Part shown: piece after piece, positions 1 to 5,980 of the stretch
How positions within the stretch are numbered: position 1 is the stretch's first letter
How the letters are laid out: each line of letters starts with the position of its first letter
DNA from: Caulobacteraceae bacterium
GTDB taxonomy: Bacteria; Pseudomonadota; Alphaproteobacteria; Caulobacterales; Caulobacteraceae
Reading direction: 5' to 3'
Length of the DNA: 7,264 bases
Assembly: GCA_947479185.1 (NCBI GenBank)
Contig: CANJYY010000121.1
Location: 1-7,264 of the forward strand
Made by a program: the position numbers and the translations under genes
Notes under the pieces: model-generated
The model's input: only the letters and a program-made list of their open reading frames with translations
Told to the model about the DNA's origin: nothing
Database searches by the model: none

Positions 1-1
1 C

Positions 2-622
2 CCGCTGCATTTCACCGACGGACGGCCCTATACCGAGAGCCTCGCGGCAGCCCGTAAGGCCACTGGTGAGCCGGACGCCATGGCCCTCGGGGCCGGCGCG
101 GTCGGCGGCACGGACACGGTGGTGCTGGTCCAGGATTTCGCCTTCATGGGCGGCTCCCTCGGCATGGCCGCCGGCGAGGCCTTCATCGCCGCCGCCCGCC
201 TGGCCATCAGCCGTGAAGCCCCGCTGGTGGTCTACACCGCCGCCGGCGGCGCGCGGATGCAGGAGGGGACCCTGTCCCTGATGCAGATGGCCCGCTCGAC
301 CCTGGCGATCCAGGAACTGAAGCGCGCGCGCCTGCCCTACATCGTGGTGCTGACCGACCCGACCACGGGCGGCGTCACCGCCAGCTACGCCATGCTGGGC
401 GACATCCAGATCGCCGAGCCCGGCGCCCTGATCGGCTTCGCCGGCCAGCGCGTGATCGAGCAAACCATCCGCGAGACCCTGCCGCCGGGCTTCCAGCGCG
501 CCGAGTATCTGGTGGAAAAAGGCATGGTCGATCGCGTTGTGCCCCGCCACGAACTGCCGGCCGTGCTCGGCTCGATCCTCAAGACCCTGATGATGGGCCG
601 CAACGGTTCGAAGGCGGCGTAA
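2..622 (+). CDS. accD: Acetyl-CoA carboxylase carboxyltransferase subunit beta (5' end outside the window)
   Basis: AccD pairs with AccA in the cytoplasmic carboxyltransferase, which moves the carboxyl group from biotin on AccB to acetyl-CoA and makes malonyl-CoA for fatty acid synthesis. The open frame runs in from the left edge, with base 2 the first base of a complete codon. It gives 206 residues ending in TAA; the E. coli protein is about 304, so roughly the first 100 residues, including the four-cysteine zinc ribbon, are missing. The ATG at base 80 is internal, because the residues before it ([12 protein letters not shown]...) already fit the family. Family motifs in fragment numbering are FMGGSLG (48-54), GGARMQE (82-88), SLMQM (92-96), [17 protein letters not shown] (118-134), [12 protein letters not shown] (144-155) and LPPGFQ (160-165). 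These match the crotonase-fold carboxyltransferase core almost word for word as I recall it from E. coli. The end is intact. folC follows after 119 bases, as in many Alphaproteobacteria. Confidence 0.97.
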   Translation, partial: PLHFTDGRPYTESLAAARKATGEPDAMALGAGAVGGTDTVVLVQDFAFMGGSLGMAAGEAFIAAARLAISREAPLVVYTAAGGARMQEGTLSLMQMARSTLAIQELKRARLPYIVVLTDPTTGGVTASYAMLGDIQIAEPGALIGFAGQRVIEQTIRETLPPGFQRAEYLVEKGMVDRVVPRHELPAVLGSILKTLMMGRNGSKAA

Positions 623-630
623 TTTATTCC

Positions 631-736
631 CCGCTCATCCCGGCGAAGGCCGGGACCCAGGCTTTTTTTGAAGCCCCGGTGCGAGCAGAACTGAACACAA
701 ACAAACCTGGGTCCCGGCCTTCGCCGGGATGAGCGG
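631..736. repeat. Perfect 31-bp inverted repeat, REP/BIME-like palindromic element
   Basis: Bases 631-661 are the exact reverse complement of 706-736 (31 of 31), separated by a 44-base centre. Each arm also contains its own hairpin: CCCGGC-GAAG-GCCGGG at 639-654 and CCCGGC-CTTC-GCCGGG at 713-728. The element could therefore fold as one long stem or as two short hairpins, like a head-to-head pair of REP sequences. The centre holds a T7 run (663-669) and a small GGCTT/AAGCC hairpin (660-664 / 671-675), and encodes nothing I can recognise. The element begins 8 bases after the accD stop and ends 5 bases before the folC start, so it fills nearly all of the gap. From memory, arms of this sequence (GTCCCGGCCTTCGCCGGGAT) recur between genes in Caulobacterales and Sphingomonadales genomes, which would make this one copy of a dispersed family. 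The inverted repeat is seen directly; its membership of a family is recollection and inference. Confidence 0.9.
638..669 (+). terminator. Possible weak terminator or attenuator after accD
   Basis: The hairpin in the left repeat arm (TCCCGGC-GAAG-GCCGGGA, 638-655) is followed by a run of seven T residues at 663-669. The T run begins seven bases after the stem, farther than in a standard intrinsic terminator. The complete 31-bp fold would also compete with this hairpin. It could end part of the accD transcript or stabilise its 3' end. folC shows no obvious promoter of its own, which argues against complete termination here. Confidence 0.25.
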
Positions 737-741
737 ATTTA

Positions 742-2061
742 GTGTCAGACCACCTTCGCCAACACGACGCCGCGCTTGAGCGCCTGCGCCTGCTGCACCC
801 CAGGCTGATCGACCTGTCGCTGGGCCGGATGCACCGACTGTGCGCGGCGCTCGGCGATCCGCAGCGCCGGCTGCCGCCCGTCGTCCATGTGGCCGGGACC
901 AACGGCAAGGGCTCGACCGTCGCCTTCCTGCGCGCCATCGCCGAGGCCGCCGGCCTGCGCGTGCATGTGTTCACCTCGCCCCATCTGGTCCGCTTCGCCG
1001 AGCGCGTCCGGCTGGCCGGGACGCTGATCACCGAGGCGCATCTGGCCGACGTGCTGGAGCGGGTCGAACGGGCCAACGCCGGCGAGGCGATCACCTTCTT
1101 CGAGATCACCGCCGCGGCGGCCTTCCAGGCCTTCTCGGAAGTCGAAGCCGACCTGTGCCTGCTGGAGGTGGGTCTGGGTGGTTCGCTTGACGCCACCAAC
1201 GTCATCGACCCGCCGGCCGTCAGCGTCATCGCGCCGGTGGACCACGACCATCACGAGTTCCTCGGCGACTCCATCGCCGGCATCGCCGGCGAGAAGGCCG
1301 GCGTCATCAAGCGCGGATCGCCCGTGGTGGTCGGCCGTCAGTCGGAGGAAGCCTTCGCGGTCATCGAAGGCCGGGCCAGGGCGCTCGGTGCGCCGTTGAC
1401 CGCGCTGGGCGTCGACTTCGACGCCTGGGTCGAGCGCGGCCGACTGGTGGTGCAGCTGGAGGACCGGCTGCTCGACCTGCCCCTGCCCGCCCTGCCCGGA
1501 CCGCACCAGATCGACAACGCCGCCCTGGCCGTGGTCGCCGCGCTGCAGCTGCGCGAGGCGCGCATCGACGAGACGGCGATCGGCAAGGGCCTCGCCTCGG
1601 CCGTCTGGCCGGCGCGTTTCCAGCGGCTGACGAAGGGCCCCTTCGGTGAGCGGGCCAAGGCGGCGGGCGCGGACCTGTGGCTCGACGGCGGGCATAATCC
1701 GCACGCGGCCCTGGCCCTGGCCCGCACCGTTGGCGACATGGCCGCGCGTGATGGCCGGCCGGTGGCCATCATCTGCGGCCTGCTGGCCAACAAGGACGCC
1801 GACGGCTTCTTCGCCGCCTTCACGGCGCTGAAGCCGCGCATCGTCTGCGTGCCGTTCGAGGCCGACGCGGCCAGCCCGCCGGACCGACTGGTCGCGGCGG
1901 CCGCGCGGGCGGGACTTGCGGCTGAACTCGGGAAAGGCGCCCTGGCGGCGCTGGAGACCGTGCTGGCGGGGGACGGACCCCCGCCGCACATCGTCATCTG
2001 CGGCTCGCTCTATCTGGCCGGCGAGGTGCTCGCGGCGTCAGAGGAGACCTGGCCGGTCTAG
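742..2061 (+). CDS. folC: Bifunctional dihydrofolate synthase / folylpolyglutamate synthase
   Basis: This is a cytoplasmic Mur-ligase-family ATP-dependent enzyme. It joins glutamate to dihydropteroate and then extends the glutamate tail of folates; bacterial FolC usually does both. At 439 residues it is close to the family length (E. coli 422). The visible motifs are the P-loop VAGTNGKGST (50-59), SPHL (79-82), FEIT (120-123), EVGLGGSLDATN (142-153), the EKAGVIK segment (184-190), HQIDNA (255-260) at the glutamate-ligase C-terminal junction, DGGHNPHA (315-322) and CGSLYLAGE (420-428). No key motif is missing. The start is GTG at 742: an in-frame TGA at 730-732 blocks any earlier start, and the first internal ATG (residue 30) would remove conserved sequence (LIDLSLGR). 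No good Shine-Dalgarno is present; the nearest purine-rich stretch, GAGCGG (731-736), belongs to the inverted repeat. The gene is probably read through from accD. Its stop overlaps the trxA stop on the other strand. Confidence 0.97.
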   Translation: MSDHLRQHDAALERLRLLHPRLIDLSLGRMHRLCAALGDPQRRLPPVVHVAGTNGKGSTVAFLRAIAEAAGLRVHVFTSPHLVRFAERVRLAGTLITEAHLADVLERVERANAGEAITFFEITAAAAFQAFSEVEADLCLLEVGLGGSLDATNVIDPPAVSVIAPVDHDHHEFLGDSIAGIAGEKAGVIKRGSPVVVGRQSEEAFAVIEGRARALGAPLTALGVDFDAWVERGRLVVQLEDRLLDLPLPALPGPHQIDNAALAVVAALQLREARIDETAIGKGLASAVWPARFQRLTKGPFGERAKAAGADLWLDGGHNPHAALALARTVGDMAARDGRPVAIICGLLANKDADGFFAAFTALKPRIVCVPFEADAASPPDRLVAAAARAGLAAELGKGALAALETVLAGDGPPPHIVICGSLYLAGEVLAASEETWPV

Positions 2062-2393
2062 GCCGGTTGTTGGACGCCGGCCTCGATCAGCCATTCGAGG
2101 ATCTTCTGTTTGGGCATGGCGCCGACCTTCATCGAGGCCATCTGGCCGCCGCGGAACAGCATCATGGTCGGGATGCCGCGCACGCCGTAGCGCGAGGGCG
2201 TGGTCGGGCTTTCCTCAATGTTGACCTTGGCGATGACCACGTGATCGGCCAGCTCCTCGGAGATCTGGTCGAGGGCCGGGGCGATCTGCTTGCAGGGTCC
2301 GCACCACTCAGCCCAGAAGTCCACCAGGACCGGCTTTTCGGACTGGAGCACATCGCGCTCGAAGGATTCGTCGGTCACCTTGACGGTGCTCAT
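2058..2393 (-). CDS. trxA: Thioredoxin (classical small Trx, CGPC active site)
   Basis: This is a cytoplasmic dithiol-disulphide oxidoreductase of 111 residues, close to the 108-109 of E. coli Trx1. It is a single thioredoxin fold with no signal peptide or membrane segment. The active site is WCGPCK with cysteines 31 and 34. The buried acid D25 (VDFWAEWC) and the cis-proline P75 in GIPT are in place, and the IEESPTTPSRYGVRGIPT region and GAMPKQKILEWL C-terminal helix are typical. The frame is open farther upstream to 2474, but the ATG at 2393 is clearly the start: it has an AGGAGA ribosome site eight bases before it, and the residues before it (MIGNGPGP...) do not belong to the family. The gene lies 77 bases after addA on the same strand, so it may be read through from addBA, but a good promoter candidate lies in that gap. 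Its TAG stop overlaps the folC TAG in a CTAG. Confidence 0.97.
   Translation of the reverse strand: MSTVKVTDESFERDVLQSEKPVLVDFWAEWCGPCKQIAPALDQISEELADHVVIAKVNIEESPTTPSRYGVRGIPTMMLFRGGQMASMKVGAMPKQKILEWLIEAGVQQPA
2060..2083. terminator. Weak candidate hairpin at the folC/trxA convergent junction
   Basis: AGGCCGG at 2060-2066 and CCGGCCT at 2077-2083 form a 7-bp GC-rich stem with a 10-base loop. It starts inside the folC stop codon and lies within the last codons of trxA. Because it is symmetric it could act on transcripts from either side. No T run follows in either direction, so it does not look like a classical intrinsic terminator. It is simply the only hairpin I see at a junction with no intergenic space. 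Confidence 0.25.
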
Positions 2394-2401
2394 CGGGGTC
2401 T

Positions 2402-2407
2402 TCTCCT
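2402..2407 (-). promoter_or_regulatory. Ribosome binding site of trxA
   Basis: On the minus strand AGGAGA lies eight bases before the ATG at 2393. It is the strongest ribosome site in the window. It fixes the trxA start over the upstream in-frame ATG at 2474, and it suggests high translation, as expected for an abundant thioredoxin. Confidence 0.8.
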
Positions 2408-2445
2408 GTTCGCGGCGCCACGAAGCGCGCGTCATTTCAGCCAAC

Positions 2446-2474
2446 GATGTAGGCCCGGGGCCGTTCCCTATCAA
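2446..2474 (-). promoter_or_regulatory. Candidate housekeeping promoter of trxA
   Basis: On the minus strand TTGATA (2474-2469) lies 17 bases before TACATC (2451-2446). Read against the Caulobacter housekeeping consensus as I remember it (TTGACGS, 10-14 bases, GCTANAWC), the boxes are TTGATAG and CCTACATC with a 14-base gap, the second matching 7 of 8 positions. The -35 box contains the addA TGA stop. Transcription would start near 2439, giving a leader of about 46 bases before the trxA ATG. The rest of the 77-base gap holds only a short GGCC/GGCC hairpin at 2452-2462, too weak for a terminator call. This is prediction from sequence only. Confidence 0.5.
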
Positions 2475-5400
2475 TGACCGGCGACGAGCTGGTCGAGCGT
2501 TCGGGCGATCATGTTTTCTGGAACCGGCATCAGCCGGGGTCCATCGGTCCAGACCAGCGCGGCCTCGATCTTCCGGCCGGGGAAGATTTCCGCCAGCACG
2601 GCGGCGTAGAGCGCCATCTGCACGCGATAGGAAAAGTCGGCGTCCTCAATACGCGCCGGCGCCGGGCGGTTGGTCTTGTAGTCGACCACCAGCACCCGGT
2701 CGGGCAGCACCAGGAGGCGGTCGACACGGCCTGAGACGCCCAGCCCGGCCGGCAGGCGCGGCGAGGTCCCGGCGATGGCCGCCTCGGCCCGGCTGCCGGG
2801 TCCGAACACGTCGGCGAACACCGGATCCTCCAGCACCCCGAAGGCGGCGGTGGTCATTTCGGCGCGCTGGCCCGGCGTCAGGTCCGGTTCGCGGTCGAGC
2901 AGGCGCGCGGCGGCGGCGCGGCGGTCGACCTCGGCCACATCGGGCAGCAGCTGCAGCAGCCGGTGGATCAGGTCGCCGCGGCGGAATCGGCCGAGTCCCT
3001 GGGACGCGTCGAGCGGCGACGGCGCGGGGCCGTATTCCCGCTCGGCCACCTGCGAGGGCGAGGCGTAGCGCATCACCGCCGACTCAGGCGGCGCGGGCCG
3101 TCGGACCCAGTCCGGCAGCGGCGAGGGCGACGCGACGATGGCCTGTGATCCGGCCAACTGCCGCGGATCGGGGCCGAACCGCTGGATGTCCAGGTCGCCG
3201 ACCCGCACCGTGCGCACGGGGCCGGCGATCGCGGGATGCTCGAAGGCGGCGCGCATGGCCGCGTACCAGCCGCCGACCTTTTCATCCTTGGTGGTCGCAT
3301 TGATCCGGCCGCACAGCACCAGGCGGTCCCGGGCGCGGGTCAGGGCGACGTAGAGCAGCCGCCAGGCCTCGTCCTCTTCCTTCTCGCCGCGCCACAGGCG
3401 GGCGGCGGCGCTGGCGGCGCAGTCATCGTCGCCCCTCGAGGCCCACAGGAAACCGCCCTCGGCCGTTTCCAGCAGCGGCGAGCCGCGCGCCGTGCGCGTC
3501 AGGGTCGTCTCGGGCAGGAAGACGATCGGCGCCTCCAGCCCCTTGGCGCCGTGGGTCGTCATGACCCGCACCTGGCCGGCGCCGGGGTCCATTTCCCGCT
3601 TCACGGCGATGTTCAGGCCGACGAAGGCCGCGGTCAGCGATTCCAGATCGCGCACGCCCTGGCCCTCGGCGGCCAGGGTGCGGGCGAGGAACTCGTCGAG
3701 CACATCCCCGGCCTCGTCGCCCAGCCGGGTCAGCATGGCCGCGCGCATCGACCGGCCGCCTGGCCCGATCAGGTTGAGGATCCGGGCGTAGAAGTCGAAC
3801 GGCGCATGGCGCCGGGCCATGTCCCGGGCCGTCAGCAGGAAATCGAGCGCCGCCCGCCAGGCCGGCCGCTCGTCGGCCCGGCGCTGCAGGACCGTCCAGA
3901 CGCTGTCGGGCTTGCGGTCCCGGGCCAGGGCATAGACGTCGTCGTCAGCGAGGCCGCAGAAGGGCGTCTTCAACAGTCCCGCGAGAGTCAGGTCATCGTC
4001 CGGGAACTGGACGAACCGGGCCAGGGCCATCAGGTCGTCGAAGGCGATGTGTCCCGACAGGGTCAGGCGGTCGGCGCCGGCCACCGGCACCTGGTTCTTC
4101 TTCAGCTCGCGGATGATCTCCTCGAACAGAACCCGGCGGCGGCGGACCAGGATCAGCACGTCGCCGAAGTGGGCCGGCCGCCAGTCGCCCCGGCCGCCGT
4201 CGGGCCGGCGCAGATCCTTGTCGAACACGGCGTCGCCGCGCGCCACCAGCGCCTTGATCTCGGCCGCGATCCGGCGCGCGAGGCGACGGTTGGCGGAGGC
4301 CTCGGCCTCTTCATCCAGCGGCGCGTCCCAGGCCTCGCGGTCCTCGCCCGGCTCTTCCCGCTCCAGCGGCCAGAGGTCGACGCAGCCGGCGTGGTCGGTC
4401 CTGAAGGCCTGATGGCTGACGATGTCCTCGCCGCGCGGCGGCGGCACGCCTCGCCGGGTTTCAGCGGCGATGAACAGGGTGTCGACGAAGGTCAGGACCT
4501 CCGGCGTCGAGCGATAGGACACCAGCAGCGGCACGCCCTTGGCCGGCCGGCCGGCCTCGGTGATGTCGTCGATGTAGCGCCGCGTCTCGCTCAGCAGCCG
4601 CTCGGGATCGGCGCCCTGGAAGCTGTAGATCGACTGCTTCTCGTCGCCGACCACGAACAGGGTCCGCGCCTCGGCGCCCGCCCCGCGCAGACCGGCGCCG
4701 GCCCAGAATTCGCCGGTCAGCTGGCGCACGATCTCCCACTGCTCGGGCGCGGTGTCCTGGGCCTCGTCGACGAGGATGTGATCGATGCCGCCGTCGAGCT
4801 TGTAGAGCACCCAGGCCGCGTCCGGCCGCTCCGCGACCAGCTCCTTGGTGCGCAGCACCAGGTCGGTGAAGTCGAGCGCGCCGCGATCCTGCTTGGTCCG
4901 GCGGTAGGCCTCGGCGTAGGCGCTGGCCAGCGCCAGAACCTGCAACGTGGTCTCGGCCACGGCCGCCGCGCGCACCGCGTCGCGCACCTGTTCCAGTCGC
5001 GCCTGCTCGGTCAGCAGGCCCATGCGCAGGTCCTCGCGCGCCTTCAGGCCCGAGGTCTTGGCCACCCAGGTGGCCGGCGTGCCCGCGCCCTTCTTGGTGA
5101 AGAACACGGCCAGGGCGTCGTCCAGCGTCGTCGCCGCCAGCAGGCCCTCGGCGCATTTCGCGTCGGTCTTGCCGCCGCCCGCCAGCACCTCGGCCGCCTC
5201 GCGGTAGAGCCGCGGGTTGCGCGCCGCCATGGCCGCCTCGGCGACCGCGTCGGCCGTCACGGCTTCCGCCCGGCCGGTGCAGACCTGCCAGACATCGGCC
5301 TGGACCCCGGCGAACCCGCCGCAGCGGGCGACATAGCCGGAGATGGCGTCGCGCTTCTGCTCGAAGGCGGCGAACATCTGCTGGAAGCTGTCGAAGTCGA

Positions 5401-5968
5401 GCGCCACGGACAGGCGCGCATAGGCGTCCGCGACCGCGCCTTCGACATCGAGGGCATGGCCGGCGACGATGCCGCGGGCCTCGGCGGCGATCCAGGCCGA
5501 GGCCGCGTCGTCCATGACCGTGAAGCCCGGCGAGACCCGCGCCTCCAGCGGGAAGCGCCGCAACAGCTTTTCGCAGAAGGCGTGGATGGTCTGGATCTTC
5601 AGGCCGCCCGGGGTCTCCAGCGCCTTGGCGAACAGGGTCCGGGCGCGGGACAGGGACAGGGCGTCGCGCGGCCGGCCGGTCTCGCCCTCGAGATCGACCA
5701 GTTTCCGCTGCAGCTCGTCGTCCTCCATGACCGACCAGCCGCCCAGCACCTCGAACAGGCGCCGCTGCATCTCCGCGGCCGCGGCCTTGGTGTAGGTGAC
5801 GCAGAGGATCGCCGCCGGCGGGACCTCGCGCAGCAGCAGCCGCGCCACCCGGTCGATCAGCGTCTTGGTCTTGCCCGAGCCGGCGTTGGCCGTGACGAAG
5901 GCGTTCAGTGACGGATCGGCGGCCTGACGCTGGTGGGCGTCATGGTCGATGGGCGGCGCGGCGGTCAT
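2471..5968 (-). CDS. addA: Double-strand break repair helicase-nuclease subunit AddA
   Basis: AddA is the UvrD-like 3'-5' helicase and nuclease subunit of AddAB, which unwinds and trims broken DNA ends and prepares them for RecA. It has 1165 residues from the chosen start. The helicase motifs, in order, are the Q motif (HQRQAADP, 12-19), Walker A ANAGSGKT (27-34), motif Ia CVTYTKAAAAEM (56-67), TIHAFCEKLLRRFP (127-140), Walker B DEAQD (401-405), motif III GDEKQSIYSFQGA (441-453), motif IV SYRS (484-487), motif V TTHGAKGLEAP (804-814) and motif VI LLYVALTRARDRL (871-883). The C-terminal RecB-type nuclease has H1002, D1083 (GRVD), D1096 and K1098 (VDYKT) and Q1117/Y1121 (QMALY), so it looks active. 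The start is ATG at 5968: it overlaps the addB TGA as ATGA and has GGAGA seven bases upstream. The GTG at 6001 would add 11 residues inside addB and is unlikely. Its last bases overlap the trxA promoter candidate. Confidence 0.97.
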   Translation of the reverse strand: MTAAPPIDHDAHQRQAADPSLNAFVTANAGSGKTKTLIDRVARLLLREVPPAAILCVTYTKAAAAEMQRRLFEVLGGWSVMEDDELQRKLVDLEGETGRPRDALSLSRARTLFAKALETPGGLKIQTIHAFCEKLLRRFPLEARVSPGFTVMDDAASAWIAAEARGIVAGHALDVEGAVADAYARLSVALDFDSFQQMFAAFEQKRDAISGYVARCGGFAGVQADVWQVCTGRAEAVTADAVAEAAMAARNPRLYREAAEVLAGGGKTDAKCAEGLLAATTLDDALAVFFTKKGAGTPATWVAKTSGLKAREDLRMGLLTEQARLEQVRDAVRAAAVAETTLQVLALASAYAEAYRRTKQDRGALDFTDLVLRTKELVAERPDAAWVLYKLDGGIDHILVDEAQDTAPEQWEIVRQLTGEFWAGAGLRGAGAEARTLFVVGDEKQSIYSFQGADPERLLSETRRYIDDITEAGRPAKGVPLLVSYRSTPEVLTFVDTLFIAAETRRGVPPPRGEDIVSHQAFRTDHAGCVDLWPLEREEPGEDREAWDAPLDEEAEASANRRLARRIAAEIKALVARGDAVFDKDLRRPDGGRGDWRPAHFGDVLILVRRRRVLFEEIIRELKKNQVPVAGADRLTLSGHIAFDDLMALARFVQFPDDDLTLAGLLKTPFCGLADDDVYALARDRKPDSVWTVLQRRADERPAWRAALDFLLTARDMARRHAPFDFYARILNLIGPGGRSMRAAMLTRLGDEAGDVLDEFLARTLAAEGQGVRDLESLTAAFVGLNIAVKREMDPGAGQVRVMTTHGAKGLEAPIVFLPETTLTRTARGSPLLETAEGGFLWASRGDDDCAASAAARLWRGEKEEDEAWRLLYVALTRARDRLVLCGRINATTKDEKVGGWYAAMRAAFEHPAIAGPVRTVRVGDLDIQRFGPDPRQLAGSQAIVASPSPLPDWVRRPAPPESAVMRYASPSQVAEREYGPAPSPLDASQGLGRFRRGDLIHRLLQLLPDVAEVDRRAAAARLLDREPDLTPGQRAEMTTAAFGVLEDPVFADVFGPGSRAEAAIAGTSPRLPAGLGVSGRVDRLLVLPDRVLVVDYKTNRPAPARIEDADFSYRVQMALYAAVLAEIFPGRKIEAALVWTDGPRLMPVPENMIARTLDQLVAGH

Positions 5969-5980
5969 TCGCTCGTCTCC
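5965..5980 (-). promoter_or_regulatory. addB-addA ATGA overlap and addA ribosome site
   Basis: The addB stop TGA (5967-5965) and the addA start ATG (5968-5966) share an ATGA, a 4-base overlap. GGAGA at 5980-5976 stands seven bases before the ATG, inside the end of addB. This layout usually means translational coupling and balanced production of the two subunits of one complex. It decides the addA start. Confidence 0.8.

Noticed and set aside
660..675. The T7 run with the GGCTT/AAGCC hairpin as a complete terminator on its own.
   Set aside because: The stem is only 5 bp and the T run sits inside its loop, not after it. It is better read as the centre of the larger inverted repeat.
745..1989. 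A 414-codon open frame on the - strand opposite folC.
   Set aside because: It mirrors folC codons, has a biased composition with no known motif, and folC is clearly real. I treat it as a compositional shadow.
2394..2474. A longer trxA starting at the ATG at 2474.
   Set aside because: The extra 27 residues do not fit the thioredoxin family, there is an ideal AGGAGA before the ATG at 2393, and the region carries the promoter candidate.
2365..3085. Several GANTC sites (2365, 2984, 2993, 3081), the target of the CcrM methyltransferase in Caulobacter.
   Set aside because: They lie within coding sequence and not at a promoter, and similar sites occur elsewhere in the window (for example near 1266 and 6687). 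There is no sign of cell-cycle control here.
3236..5911. An 891-codon open frame on the + strand, antisense to addA.
   Set aside because: It lies wholly inside addA, which has all its helicase and nuclease motifs. Its product is low-complexity, rich in G, R, A, Q and H, with no recognisable domain. Long antisense frames are expected in GC-rich genes where stop codons are rare opposite G/C third positions.
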